Source of the DNA: Winogradskya consettensis
Lineage (GTDB): Bacteria > Actinomycetota > Actinomycetes > Mycobacteriales > Micromonosporaceae
DNA length: 64,000 nucleotides
Reading direction: 5' to 3'
NCBI RefSeq assembly: GCF_018332715.1
Contig: NZ_BOQP01000003.1
Span: forward strand, 124,001-188,000
In this document: positions 24,580-33,095 of the stretch, piece after piece
Position numbering within the stretch: the stretch's first letter is position 1
Layout: the number at the start of each line of letters is the position of its first letter
Notes under the pieces: generated by a model
What the model was told of the DNA's origin: nothing
What the model saw: only the letters and a program-made list of their open reading frames with translations
The model's database searches: none
Position numbers and translations under genes: made by a program

Positions 24580-26718
24580 TCAGCTCGGGGTGGGGAGGGT
24601 CCAGGTGGGGCTGCCGTTGCAGTCGATCATGCCCATGCCGGAGCCCTGGTCGTCGTCGCCGATGGTGAGGCAGAGGCCGGTTTCGGGGTTGTAGAGGGTG
24701 CCGTCGGTGTCCTGCTTGAACTGTTGGGGAAGGGATTCGTCGCAGGGGGCCACGCGGGTGCGGTTGTTGGCGTTGGCGCTGTCCTGGCCGGCGTCCATGC
24801 AGAGATCGCCCTGCTGGAGGCCGTTCGAGGAGGTGTAGGTCCAGTTCTGGGCGTCGCTGCCGTTGCAGTGGGCGACCTTGACCTTGGCCTGCGGAGCGGC
24901 GTTCTTCGGCATCTCGGCGCAGAGGCCGCTGCCGTTCATCGAGAGATTCTTGCCGTTGCTGACGTTGGTGTCCGGCTCTTCCTCGTCCGGCTCGTCCTCG
25001 TCCTTGTCCTCGTCCTCGGTCTTCTCCGGGGTCGGTTTGGTTTTGGTCGGGGCCGCGGCTTTTTTGGTGGTCTTGGTGGCGCGCGGGGTTGGGGATGTTG
25101 CCGCGGGGAGGTCTGCTGCGGTGTTCTGGTCGGGGTCGTTGCCGCCGCCGAGTTTGGTCAGCATCACCACGACCAGCACGAGGATCAGCACACCCAGGCC
25201 GCTGAGCAGCGCTACCGATTTGGGGCCGAAGCGGCCACCCGAGGATGTCGAATCGGAGCGGTCGTCGATGCCGCCCGGGTAGCCGCCGCCCGACCCGCCG
25301 CGCGAGCCGCCGCCTGAGCTGTAGGCCGGCTCGGGGTCGTAGTTGGTCGTGGTGTTGAAACGGCCCGAAGGCGCGGGCGCGGGGACAGAAGCCTTCCCCG
25401 TCCCGAACTGCCCACTGACCGGAGCCGCCGCCCGCCCACCACCCTGCGCAGGCATCCGCGCAGTCCCCGACATCGGCCGGCCCGCCTGGCCCATGCCCGC
25501 CTGGCCCATGCCCGCCTGGCCCATGCCCGCCTGGCCCTGCCCCGGCTGGTTTGGACCGGGCTGGCCGAAGCCCTGCCCCGGCTGACCCTGCCCCGGCTGG
25601 CCCTGACCTGGGCGAGCCTGGCCGGACGGAGGCTGACCTTGCCGGAATTGTCCGGAAGCGGATCCGGAGTAGGCCTGCCCGGAAACAGGCTGGCCGTAAG
25701 CGTTCTGCCCAGACGCAGGACCAGAACCAGCCTGGCCGTAAGCGCCCTGACCGTAAGCGCCCTGGCCGGGAACGCCCTGACTGGGAACGCCCTGGCCGGG
25801 AGCGGCGGCGCGCCCCGGGAACGGCTGGCCTGGCCGGGAGCCCGTGCCGCCGCCCTGGGCGGGCATGACGCTGGTCCGGCCGGCGACAGCGCCACGTGGT
25901 GCCGGAGGGGCAACCGGGGCGCGGCGGTGGCAGGCGTCGATGATGGCTTCGGGGGTGGGGCGTTGGGTGGGGTCGGCGGCGACGCAGGCTCGGATGAGGG
26001 CGGCGAGGCCGGGGTCGACGCCCGGGAGGTCGATTTTGCCGTCCATGGTTCGCATGCTGATCGCGGTGAATGTGCCCGTGCCGAACGGGGGGCGCGCGGT
26101 GGCGACGAAGCCGATGGTGACGCCGAGGGCGAACACGTCCGCGGCGGGGCCGACCGTGTTGGTGGTCAGAGTCTCGGGGGCGGTGTAGCCGGGGGTGCCG
26201 ACCGCATAGCCGACCTGCGTCAACCCGGTCTGTTCGGTGCCTCGGGCGATGCCGAAGTCGATGAGCTGTGGGCCGGTGGCGGCGAGGATGATGTTCTGCG
26301 GTTTGAGGTCGCGGTGGCAGACGCCGTGCTGGTGGATGTCGGTGAGGCCTTCGGCCAGCGCGGCGAACATGCCGTAGCAGGCGTCGGTGGAGAACGGGCC
26401 GTTGTCCAGGACCGAGGCGTGCAGGGTCGGGCCGGGGACGTATTCGGTGGCCAGCCAGTACGGTGCCTGGTCGACCTCGCTGTCGATCAGCGCGGCGGTG
26501 TACGCACTGCGTACGGTGCGCAGTGTTTCGACCTCGCGGCGGAAGCGGGCGAGTGATTCGGCGTTGTTCTGGAAGTTCTCGTGGATCACCTTGACCGCGG
26601 CGGGGCGCCCGCCGGGAGAGAGTCCGAGGTAGACGCTACCCATGCCACCGGCGCCGAGCCGCCCGGTGAGGCGGTAGCGGCCGATGGTGGTCGGGTCTGT
26701 CGGCTGCAGAGGCTCCAC
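24580..26718 (-). CDS. Receptor Ser/Thr protein kinase with ricin-type lectin ectodomain
   Basis: A 712-residue kinase. Residues 14-265 form the catalytic domain: glycine loop 'GRLGAGGMGSVYLG', VAVK-type Lys in 'AAVKVIHE', 'HRDLKPQNI' catalytic loop, 'LIDFGIAR' and 'GTPGYTAPE'. A Gly/Gln/Pro-rich juxtamembrane region (about 270-500) includes 'GQAGM' repeats. One membrane segment near 510-530 leads to a Thr/Pro/Lys and Asp/Glu-rich stalk, then a beta-trefoil (about 590-712) with 'GLCAEM', 'CMDAG', 'GLCLTIG' and three Cys pairs, as in ricin-B carbohydrate-binding domains. It probably senses cell-wall or surface glycan. GTG 26718 has no clear ribosome binding site. Convergent with the metallophosphoesterase gene. 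Confidence 0.93.
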   Translation of the reverse strand: MEPLQPTDPTTIGRYRLTGRLGAGGMGSVYLGLSPGGRPAAVKVIHENFQNNAESLARFRREVETLRTVRSAYTAALIDSEVDQAPYWLATEYVPGPTLHASVLDNGPFSTDACYGMFAALAEGLTDIHQHGVCHRDLKPQNIILAATGPQLIDFGIARGTEQTGLTQVGYAVGTPGYTAPETLTTNTVGPAADVFALGVTIGFVATARPPFGTGTFTAISMRTMDGKIDLPGVDPGLAALIRACVAADPTQRPTPEAIIDACHRRAPVAPPAPRGAVAGRTSVMPAQGGGTGSRPGQPFPGRAAAPGQGVPSQGVPGQGAYGQGAYGQAGSGPASGQNAYGQPVSGQAYSGSASGQFRQGQPPSGQARPGQGQPGQGQPGQGFGQPGPNQPGQGQAGMGQAGMGQAGMGQAGRPMSGTARMPAQGGGRAAAPVSGQFGTGKASVPAPAPSGRFNTTTNYDPEPAYSSGGGSRGGSGGGYPGGIDDRSDSTSSGGRFGPKSVALLSGLGVLILVLVVVMLTKLGGGNDPDQNTAADLPAATSPTPRATKTTKKAAAPTKTKPTPEKTEDEDKDEDEPDEEEPDTNVSNGKNLSMNGSGLCAEMPKNAAPQAKVKVAHCNGSDAQNWTYTSSNGLQQGDLCMDAGQDSANANNRTRVAPCDESLPQQFKQDTDGTLYNPETGLCLTIGDDDQGSGMGMIDCNGSPTWTLPTPS
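25481..25540 (-). repeat. 15-bp tandem coding repeat in kinase linker
   Basis: Four consecutive CCCGCCTGGCCCATG units (the last ending CTGC), coding for 'GQAGM' on the minus strand in the kinase juxtamembrane region. Exact copies suggest slippage-driven length variation. Confidence 0.85.
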
Positions 26719-26740
26719 AAGATCATGGTGCCATAGCCAC

Positions 26741-27865
26741 CTATGAGTACGCGGCGGCGGTCACGGCGGCGGCGCGGTCCCAGCCCAGATTGTCCCGGAC
26801 GGAGCGCAGACCGGCCTCCGCGTAACGTCGCCAGCCCACCTCGTCCCGGAGCAGCTCAGCGATGGCGTAGGCGAGCGCGGCAGGGTTGGCCGGTGGCACG
26901 GCGACGCCGTTGGCGCCCGGTTCGAGGACGGCGCGGACGCACGCGACGTCGGTGGCCACCACGGGCAGTCCGACGCTCATCGCCTCGGCCACGGCCATCG
27001 CGGGCGGTGACGTCGTGTAGTCGAACTTGAACGGCCACGTGCCGACCTGGGCCTCGGCCAGCTCCGCGAGCAGGTCCGGCACCGGCTCGGTGACCACGGT
27101 GACGCCGGCCATCGAGTCGGCGCGGGCCAGGATCGCCGGCAGTTCGGGGCGCGGGATCAGCAGCAGCCGCAGCCGGGCGTCCGGCACCTTGTCTCGGATC
27201 AACGGCCAGGCGGCGAGCAGGGTGTCGAGGCCTCGCACGGTTTCCGCGCGGCCCGCGAAGACGACGGTCGGTTCCGTGGCCGCGAAGTGGGCGCGGCGAT
27301 CGTCGGTGGGTGCGCCGGAGGGCAGCCGGGTGACCGTGAGGCCGGCCCGTCCGCCCAGCCGCGACGCCACCCGCGGATCGGGTGTGAGCACAGTGGACAC
27401 ACCCGCGCGGTGCAGGGCGGCCGTCGCGAGCGAGGCGGGGAGCAGGGTGGTCAGGGCGACGCGCGCCTGCAGCACGTTCGAGGAGCGCATCTCGGCCAGG
27501 GTGGCCCGCCGCCAGGTCGCAGGACCGGGGACAGTCGGCCACGCGTACGCAGTGAGCACGGTCCGATACGGCTTCAGCACCGCCATCGCCGCCTGCAACG
27601 GACCCAACGCCCCGGCATGCAGGTGAACGACGTCGGGCTGGATCCGCGCGAGCACACCCGCCAGCGCCGCCGTCCGCCCGAGCGGGAAGCTGGCCACCGC
27701 ACCACCGAGCTCGTCGACGCCCGCGAAGACCGAGGCGCCGTCGTGAGCGTGGGAGGTCACGAGATAGTGGCTTCCGGGCACGCGCGCCGCGGTTTCCGAG
27801 ACCGTACGCCCCATCGCCTCATGCGCTGAGTACTCGGCGATGAGGTGCACGATGCGCTGGCTCAC
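26741..27865 (-). CDS. Glycosyltransferase family 4
   Basis: A 374-residue GT-B fold transferase. 'HLIAEYSAHEAMGRTVSE' is the acceptor-side N-terminal loop; 'PDVVHLHAGALGPLQAA' follows; the C-terminal nucleotide-sugar half has 'VVFAGRAETVRGLDTLLAAWPLI' and the E-x7-E region 'PAMAVAEAMSVGLPVVATDV'. Start GTG 27865 overlaps the stop of the GT2 gene by 4 bases (GTGA). It is the last gene of a four-gene unit (flippase, GT4, GT2, GT4) that builds and exports a surface glycan. Donor and acceptor unknown. Confidence 0.9.
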   Translation of the reverse strand: MSQRIVHLIAEYSAHEAMGRTVSETAARVPGSHYLVTSHAHDGASVFAGVDELGGAVASFPLGRTAALAGVLARIQPDVVHLHAGALGPLQAAMAVLKPYRTVLTAYAWPTVPGPATWRRATLAEMRSSNVLQARVALTTLLPASLATAALHRAGVSTVLTPDPRVASRLGGRAGLTVTRLPSGAPTDDRRAHFAATEPTVVFAGRAETVRGLDTLLAAWPLIRDKVPDARLRLLLIPRPELPAILARADSMAGVTVVTEPVPDLLAELAEAQVGTWPFKFDYTTSPPAMAVAEAMSVGLPVVATDVACVRAVLEPGANGVAVPPANPAALAYAIAELLRDEVGWRRYAEAGLRSVRDNLGWDRAAAVTAAAYS

Positions 27866-28671
27866 GTGGCACTGCCGGTAGAAGAAGTCCGGCTGTCGCG
27901 GATGCCGAGCAGGAGTCCCGCCGCCTCGGTGGCCTTGAGGGTGACCAGCCCGGCGGTCAGCACGGGGTGGCGCAGGAGGGCACCTGGTTTGCGTACCAAT
28001 GCTGTGCGGGTGAACTTGCTGTTCGAATCGTCATGCATGCTCACATATTGGTCGATCCAGCGCCCGTAGTAGCGCTTCTTCGCGAAGGTCGCCCGCAGCT
28101 GGATCCGGCCCTCGTCATGCCAGATGTACGCGGCGACCCGGCCCAGTTCCGTCTTCTCCTTGGTGCGGTCGGCCAGGTCCCAGTCCTCGGCGGCGGTCAG
28201 GTTCTCGTCCCAGCCGCCGATCTCCTCGATCAGCTCGCGCCGGAACGCGCGCGGGGACTCCACGGCCGCGTCGCCGACGTAGAGGCTCTTCTCCAGCTGC
28301 CGGCAGCTCGCCAGAAAACCCTCGCCGAACGAGCGCTCCGGGATGATCAGCGCGCCGATCCCGGGGTGGGCGGTGAACTGCTCCTCGATCTCGGTCGCGA
28401 TGTGCGGTTCGAGGACCATGTCCGAGTCGATGAACACCACGACGTCGCCGGTGCTGCACTTGGTGCCGTGGTTGCGTTGCGCGCTGCGTTCCGGGCCCCA
28501 CTGCACGACCTGGTCGGCGAAGCGCTCGCCGATCGCCACGGTGGTGTCGGTGGAGCTGTTGTCGATGACCAGCACCTCGACGTCGGGGTGCGTCTGGTTA
28601 CGCAGCGAGCCGAGGCAGGCGGCGAGCGTACGCGCGTTGTTGCGGGTAGGAACCACAAAGCTGATCTTCAT
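27862..28671 (-). CDS. Glycosyltransferase family 2
   Basis: A 269-residue GT-A transferase with 'SFVVPTRNNARTLAACLGSL' at the start, nucleotide-binding 'EVLVIDNSSTDTT' and the metal-binding 'VVFIDSDMVLEP' (DxD) near residue 95. Towards the C-terminus, 'GGWDENLTAAEDWDLADR' provides the ED motif that holds the acceptor. ATG 28671 has GAGGAG 7 bases upstream; an upstream in-frame extension to 28791 lacks family similarity. It overlaps the downstream GT4 start by 4 bases and follows the other GT4 by 11 bases, so all are on one transcript. Probably cytoplasmic, adding one sugar to a lipid-linked repeat unit. Confidence 0.9.
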   Translation of the reverse strand: MKISFVVPTRNNARTLAACLGSLRNQTHPDVEVLVIDNSSTDTTVAIGERFADQVVQWGPERSAQRNHGTKCSTGDVVVFIDSDMVLEPHIATEIEEQFTAHPGIGALIIPERSFGEGFLASCRQLEKSLYVGDAAVESPRAFRRELIEEIGGWDENLTAAEDWDLADRTKEKTELGRVAAYIWHDEGRIQLRATFAKKRYYGRWIDQYVSMHDDSNSKFTRTALVRKPGALLRHPVLTAGLVTLKATEAAGLLLGIRDSRTSSTGSAT

Positions 28672-28682
28672 AGGAACGCTCC

Positions 28683-29759
28683 TCACGCCGCTCGGGCGTG
28701 CTCGTCGACGGCGGACAACAGCTGGGTGGCGACGTCGTCCCAGGAGTGGGCGCCGCCGAACGGGACGGGGGCGAACGGGCGCTGCTGCCACGTGGGGAGC
28801 AGGTCGCTCAGCCAGCGGGCCAGCGCGTCGGGGCTCGGCGGCACGACGACACCGCCGGCGGCGAGGGTGGAGTCGCGCAGGCCCGGGACGTCGTACGCGA
28901 TGGTCGGCGTACCCAGAGCGGCGGCCTCGGTCACCACCAGGCCCCAGCCTTCCCGCACGCTGGTGGACACGTGCACGTGGGCGCGGGCCATCAGATCGTG
29001 CTTGACGCCCTCGCTGACCCGTCCGAAGAACTCGACCCCGGCGGGCCGGGCGGCGCGCAGCTTGTTCAGCAACGGGCCACCGCCGATCATCCAGAGCTGC
29101 AGGTCCGGGAGCTCACGCCGGGCGATCGCGACCGCGCGCAGCACGTCCCACGGGCGCTTGTAGCTGACCATCCGCCCGCAGAACACGACCGTGGGCCGCT
29201 CCTCCTTGACCACGGGCTTGGTCAGCACCGGCGGCTCGTAGCCCTCCGGCACGACGGTCACGTCCTGCGCGCCGAAGCGGGCCAGCGCGTCACGCGTCGA
29301 CTCGGAGACGGCGAGCACCGGGGCCGCGGCGAGCCGGTGCAGCCAGCGTGGTTCCAGGGCGAGCCGGCCGAGGTGCGCGACCACGGGCGGGGCGTTGTGG
29401 TGCCAGATCTCCTCGCAGGTCTGGTGGACCAGCGCGACCGTACGCGTCCCGTCGTCGACCCACTCGTGCGCCATGAACGGCACGGTGTTGGTCTCGTCGA
29501 TGACGACGTCGAAGTTGCCCCGCCCGCACCGGTCCCACCACCGCCGCGCCTCCCGGTAGACGGTGAACCGGCTCCCGGCGCGGATCACGCGGTACCCGTC
29601 GACCGTCTCCACCGCGGGGCGACCGGCGACCGCTGCGGCGAACAGCGTCACCTCGTGGCCCGCGGCCACCCAGCGCCGCAGCACCTGCTCGGTGTAGACC
29701 TCGGCGCCACCGGCCGCGGGGTGGGCCAGGTCGCGCCAGTTCAGTACCAGGATGCGCAC
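28683..29759 (-). CDS. Glycosyltransferase family 4
   Basis: A 358-residue GT-B transferase. The N-terminus 'RILVLNWRDLAHPAAGGAEVYTEQVLRRW' contains the GG loop for the acceptor; 'VDDGTRTVALVHQTCEEIWH' and, in the donor half, 'VVFCGRMVSYKRPWDVLRA' and 'REGWGLVVTEAAALGTPTIAYDV' (E-x7-E) are visible. GTG 29759 is chosen because GGAG lies 5 bases upstream; the in-frame upstream extension overlaps the flippase and is unconserved. It starts 14 bases after the flippase ends. Proteins with this N-terminus act in exopolysaccharide assembly in many actinomycetes. Sugar specificity unknown. Confidence 0.9.
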   Translation of the reverse strand: MRILVLNWRDLAHPAAGGAEVYTEQVLRRWVAAGHEVTLFAAAVAGRPAVETVDGYRVIRAGSRFTVYREARRWWDRCGRGNFDVVIDETNTVPFMAHEWVDDGTRTVALVHQTCEEIWHHNAPPVVAHLGRLALEPRWLHRLAAAPVLAVSESTRDALARFGAQDVTVVPEGYEPPVLTKPVVKEERPTVVFCGRMVSYKRPWDVLRAVAIARRELPDLQLWMIGGGPLLNKLRAARPAGVEFFGRVSEGVKHDLMARAHVHVSTSVREGWGLVVTEAAALGTPTIAYDVPGLRDSTLAAGGVVVPPSPDALARWLSDLLPTWQQRPFAPVPFGGAHSWDDVATQLLSAVDEHARAA

Positions 29760-29773
29760 AGAGACTCCGGGGG

Positions 29774-31018
29774 TCAGGCCGCGAGGGCGGGTTCGGGGGC
29801 GGGACGGGGAGAGCGGATCCAGGCCCGCCCTTCGAGCAGGACCATGAGCAGCAGGGTCGGGGCCAGGGCGGCGGCCGAGCACGCGGCGATCTGCGTCGCG
29901 GAGCCGTGCCACAGCTCGATCAGCGCGACCTCGAGGACCGCGCCGAACCACGGGATGACCACGATCCACGAGCGGCGGGCCAGCGCGGCGTTGGTCAGTA
30001 CGGTCACCAGCGAGGTCAGGGCAGCCACGCTCGCCAGGGTCCGGACCAGGCCGGTGGCGTCGAGATAGCCGTCGCCGTAGAGGATGCGCAGCACCAGGGT
30101 GGGGACGGCGACCATGACCAGCCCGCCGAGCAGGGCCGGCCCGGCGACCGCGATCGCGCCGTTGAGCAGGACCTTGCCGCGGCCGGGTTTGAGCCAGCCG
30201 GCCAGTAGGCGCGGGAAGACCGCCGCCATGATCCCGGCAGGCAGCGCGAGCACGGTCTTGGCGATGGTCGCTGCCGCAACGTACGCCCCGGAAGCCCCGT
30301 CGATCAGGTGATGCCGGGCGAGCAGCAGGTCGACCGTGGAGAACAGGAACAGGCCGGTCACCGCGAAGCCCGCGTGCGCGACCGCGCTCAACCGCAGCGT
30401 CGAACTGGCGGCACCCGCGTCGGGCTGCCGCAACGGGCGCAGCGTGATGGCCAGTGCGGCGAGCTCACCGAGCACTGTCGCTGCCAGCGCTCCGGTGATT
30501 CCGAGCGGGATGACCAGCGCGAGACCGAGGCCCAGCCGGACGGCGGTGGCGACGAAGTAGGTCATCGCGACCGCGCCGACCTTTTTGTCGCCGAGCAGCA
30601 GCCCGCGCGCGGCGGCGGTCACGGCGGCGATCACGAGGTACGGCGCGAGCTGCGCGGACTCCAGCAGGGAACCGAGATGGAAGTAGTCGCGCAGGAAAGG
30701 TGCGCCCGCCAGCACGACCAGCGCCGGTGGCAGCGACCAGAGCGCGACCGAGCGCAGCGTCCTGCGGGCCGAGGCCCAGCCCGGACCGTGCTCGGCGACC
30801 AGCGCCGAAGCGGCGGTCTGCACGGCGCCCAGCGGCACCCCGAGCATCAGCATCGCGGCCAGCACAGCGCCGAGCGCGCCGTACGCGTCCGGGTCGAGCA
30901 TCCGCCCGACCACCGAGTGGAAGGCGAGATTGCCCGCGCTCTGCACGGCCACGGCGACCGCGATCGGGGCGGCTCCCTTGGCGAGCAGACCGACGAGGCG
31001 GCCGGTAGGGCTGGTCAC
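29774..31018 (-). CDS. Polysaccharide flippase-like membrane protein (Wzx/MurJ-type)
   Basis: A 414-residue protein with about twelve hydrophobic segments, 'SAGNLAFHSVVGRMLDPDAYGALGAVLAAM' near the N-terminus as in the polysaccharide biosynthesis export family, and a small basic loop structure typical of MOP-superfamily flippases. It probably moves lipid-linked glycan units across the membrane. I chose GTG 31018: it lies 22 bases from the TTGAR direct repeats exactly as in two other genes of the window, and 7-8 bases after a CGATAG box, so the mRNA is probably leaderless. A GTG at 31078 would place the repeats inside the gene. First gene of the flippase-GT4-GT2-GT4 operon. Confidence 0.88.
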   Translation of the reverse strand: MTSPTGRLVGLLAKGAAPIAVAVAVQSAGNLAFHSVVGRMLDPDAYGALGAVLAAMLMLGVPLGAVQTAASALVAEHGPGWASARRTLRSVALWSLPPALVVLAGAPFLRDYFHLGSLLESAQLAPYLVIAAVTAAARGLLLGDKKVGAVAMTYFVATAVRLGLGLALVIPLGITGALAATVLGELAALAITLRPLRQPDAGAASSTLRLSAVAHAGFAVTGLFLFSTVDLLLARHHLIDGASGAYVAAATIAKTVLALPAGIMAAVFPRLLAGWLKPGRGKVLLNGAIAVAGPALLGGLVMVAVPTLVLRILYGDGYLDATGLVRTLASVAALTSLVTVLTNAALARRSWIVVIPWFGAVLEVALIELWHGSATQIAACSAAALAPTLLLMVLLEGRAWIRSPRPAPEPALAA

Positions 31019-31039
31019 GAGGATGCCTATCGGCCGCGG

Positions 31040-31061
31040 ATTCAAGAACTGTTCAATTCCG
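31040..31061 (-). promoter_or_regulatory. 11-bp direct repeats (TTGAR boxes), site 2
   Basis: Plus-strand units ATTCAAGAACT and GTTCAATTCCG; on the minus strand TTGAAC and TTGAAT at 11-bp period, then 7 bases to CGATAG, then GTG 31018 of the flippase. Distance from proximal unit to start codon is 22 bases, identical to sites 3 and 4. The region also lies upstream of the divergent gene at 31119. Confidence 0.65.
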
Positions 31062-31118
31062 CCGCAAGGTTCTGTCACCCACGGTCACATTGCCCCCGGC
31101 AGGCCGCATGATCGGTAC

Positions 31119-31679
31119 ATGACATCGCCCACCACCGCAGTCCGACGCCCCGTGCGGATCGTCCTCGTGCTGGCCCTCCTGGCCACCGCCGCGGTGGTGT
31201 TCGTGATGCTGCGCAGCCCGGTCACCCCCCAGACGGTCGTCAACTCGAGCAACACCGGCCTCACCACCACCTGGCACGACGGCAGCAACAAGCTGGAGGT
31301 CACCGCGATCGGCTTCCGCAAGAAGTCGGTCGCCAAGGTCCGCATCGGCAGCGAGGCGTGGCGCGAGATCCGCGCCGACGAGAACGGGACGGTCCACCTG
31401 GTCGTCGAGCTGGGTCCCGCGGCCGGGCGGGCGGGGACGTCGGTGCTGGTCAGTGGGCGCTCGGCCGGCGCGGGTTCGCGTACGTTGCTGGGTGGTCTGC
31501 CCCCGGCCGCGAGTGCGCACGGTCCCCGCGACGCACTCCCGTGGGCCCTCGCCGGTCTGCTGGTCGTGATGGCCCTGATCACCGGCTTCGGCCACCGCCC
31601 GCGCAGGGGCATCCACCGTCGCGGCGCCCGGCGCACCCCTCGCGTACCTGCTGAAACGGCCTCCCTCTCCCTTGCCTGA
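31119..31679 (+). CDS. Exported small protein, paralogue of 36239-36832
   Basis: A 186-residue protein with a basic N-terminus, one hydrophobic segment (about 13-32, signal anchor), a compact beta-rich domain (about 40-130) and a second hydrophobic segment near 150-168 followed by an Arg-rich tail. The central domain matches the protein at 36239: both have an 'L-x-V/T-x-W' strand, 'AIGFR/AVGFR', 'K/Q-x-RIGS/RVGS' and 'I-x-AD-x-x-G'. Family and function not recognised; location between envelope biosynthesis genes suggests a surface or wall-associated role. ATG 31119 lacks a strong ribosome binding site. Divergent from the flippase. Confidence 0.72.
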   Translation: MTSPTTAVRRPVRIVLVLALLATAAVVFVMLRSPVTPQTVVNSSNTGLTTTWHDGSNKLEVTAIGFRKKSVAKVRIGSEAWREIRADENGTVHLVVELGPAAGRAGTSVLVSGRSAGAGSRTLLGGLPPAASAHGPRDALPWALAGLLVVMALITGFGHRPRRGIHRRGARRTPRVPAETASLSLA

Positions 31680-31697
31680 GGTTCATAATCGGGGGAA

Positions 31698-33095
31698 ATG
31701 ACCTATTCGCCGGAAGCGTCGCAGGACTCCAGTGGCATCGCCACCGGCCGTGCCGAGCTGCTCCAGGTCCTGACCGAGGCGCTCGACGAGAGCGGCGAGC
31801 GGTGGGCCTGGCAGGGCGAGGCGGGCGCGCCCCAGCAGTGGGCGTCCGACAACGGACCCAAGGACCTGGACATCTGGTACGCGGGCCGCCCCGCCCCGAA
31901 CGACCCGGTCGCCGCCCTCACCCGCAGCTACGCCTGCGCCCGCGTCGCCGAGGCCCACGATCCCCGCCGCCTGCGCCACATCAGCCTCGCGGTCGGCACT
32001 CCGACCGGCCTGGCGGTCGTCGACATCACGTACGGCGACCTCTACGTCGGGCCCGTCCTGCTCGTTCCCGCCGCGGAAGCCACCACAGATCCCTCAGCGC
32101 AACGGCTCACCGGTATCGCAGCGACAGCCGATCTGCTGGTACGCCCGGTGCTGCGCGGCCGCATCCCCGGCCCGGCCCGGCTCGCCGAGGCTCGTGCCGC
32201 CTGGTCGGCCGCGCTGCCCGAACACCGCGAGGCGCTCGCCCGCCGGCTCACCCAGCAGCTCGGGGCCCGAGTCACCGCGGACCTCGTGGCGATCGCCGGT
32301 GGTGCCGAGCCCGATCTGAGTTTGCCGGCGCGGGCCCGCGTACGGTTGGCCGCCCGAAGCCTCGCACCGGATGTGGTGGCAGCGACCTGGGCCCAGCGCC
32401 GGGCCGTCCTGCCCGCCGCTGGATCCGCCGGACCGCTCGGCCTGCGCACCCGCGGGGTTGTCGTGGCCCTGGTCGGCACGGACGGCTCGGGCAAGTCCAC
32501 GGTCGCCGGCAGCCTCGGCGACCGGCTGCGCCGCTCCGGCTTTTCCACCGGCTCGGCGTATTTCGGGATGGCCCGCGGTAACCTGCCCGGCGTCGCCCTG
32601 GCCCGCCGCGTTCTCGGGGTCGGTTCGACAGCGCCGTCCACCGCACCCACCGGGGAAAAACGGCAGGATCATCCACGGGTACGCCAGGCCGCGGCCTGGT
32701 TCTACGCCGGCGAGTACGTCTGGCGCTACCTGAGCACGGTCGCCCCCGCTCTCGCCCGCAGACGCGTCGTCATCGCCGACCGCTGGGTCTACGACCTGCG
32801 CGAATCCCCATGGCCCGGATCGCGTGCCGCCCGGGTCGCCGAGCTCCTCGTCCCCGCGCCGGACGTCCTGGTCCTGCCGGACGCCCCAGCCGACCTGATC
32901 CACCGCCGCAAGCCCGAACGCGCCCTCGAAGAGCAGCGGGCGCAGCAGGAACGCTACCGGCGACTGCTCGCCGAGCACCCGGCCCGGCACGCCGAGATCG
33001 TGGTGGACACCTCCGGAGCGCCGGGCGGCACCCTGCCGGCCCTCGTCGCGGCCGTCATCCAAGCGGCCCACGCGCCCCGGCGCCGCCGCAGGTGA
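31698..33095 (+). CDS. Two-domain protein: nucleotidyltransferase-like N-terminus, thymidylate-kinase-like C-terminus
   Basis: A 465-residue protein with GGGGGAA before ATG 31698. The C-terminal ~210 residues are a P-loop kinase of the dTMP-kinase fold: 'LVGTDGSGKST' (Walker A, about 260-267), 'VVIADRWVYDLRES' (DRW/DR-Y/H motif) and a lid 'RRKPERALEEQRAQQERYRRLL'. The N-terminal ~230 residues include 'GPKDLDIWYAGR', like the metal-binding strand of nucleotidyltransferase-fold proteins found with such kinases in glycan loci. Housekeeping dTMP kinases lack this N-terminal half, so the natural substrate is probably a sugar, lipid or glycerol derivative. Its stop overlaps the next start by 4 bases (GTGA). 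Confidence 0.8.
   Translation: MTYSPEASQDSSGIATGRAELLQVLTEALDESGERWAWQGEAGAPQQWASDNGPKDLDIWYAGRPAPNDPVAALTRSYACARVAEAHDPRRLRHISLAVGTPTGLAVVDITYGDLYVGPVLLVPAAEATTDPSAQRLTGIAATADLLVRPVLRGRIPGPARLAEARAAWSAALPEHREALARRLTQQLGARVTADLVAIAGGAEPDLSLPARARVRLAARSLAPDVVAATWAQRRAVLPAAGSAGPLGLRTRGVVVALVGTDGSGKSTVAGSLGDRLRRSGFSTGSAYFGMARGNLPGVALARRVLGVGSTAPSTAPTGEKRQDHPRVRQAAAWFYAGEYVWRYLSTVAPALARRRVVIADRWVYDLRESPWPGSRAARVAELLVPAPDVLVLPDAPADLIHRRKPERALEEQRAQQERYRRLLAEHPARHAEIVVDTSGAPGGTLPALVAAVIQAAHAPRRRRR

Noticed and set aside
25481..25540. Possible CRISPR-like array from short direct repeats
   Set aside because: Units are contiguous 15-bp coding repeats without spacers and encode 'GQAGM' in the kinase linker.
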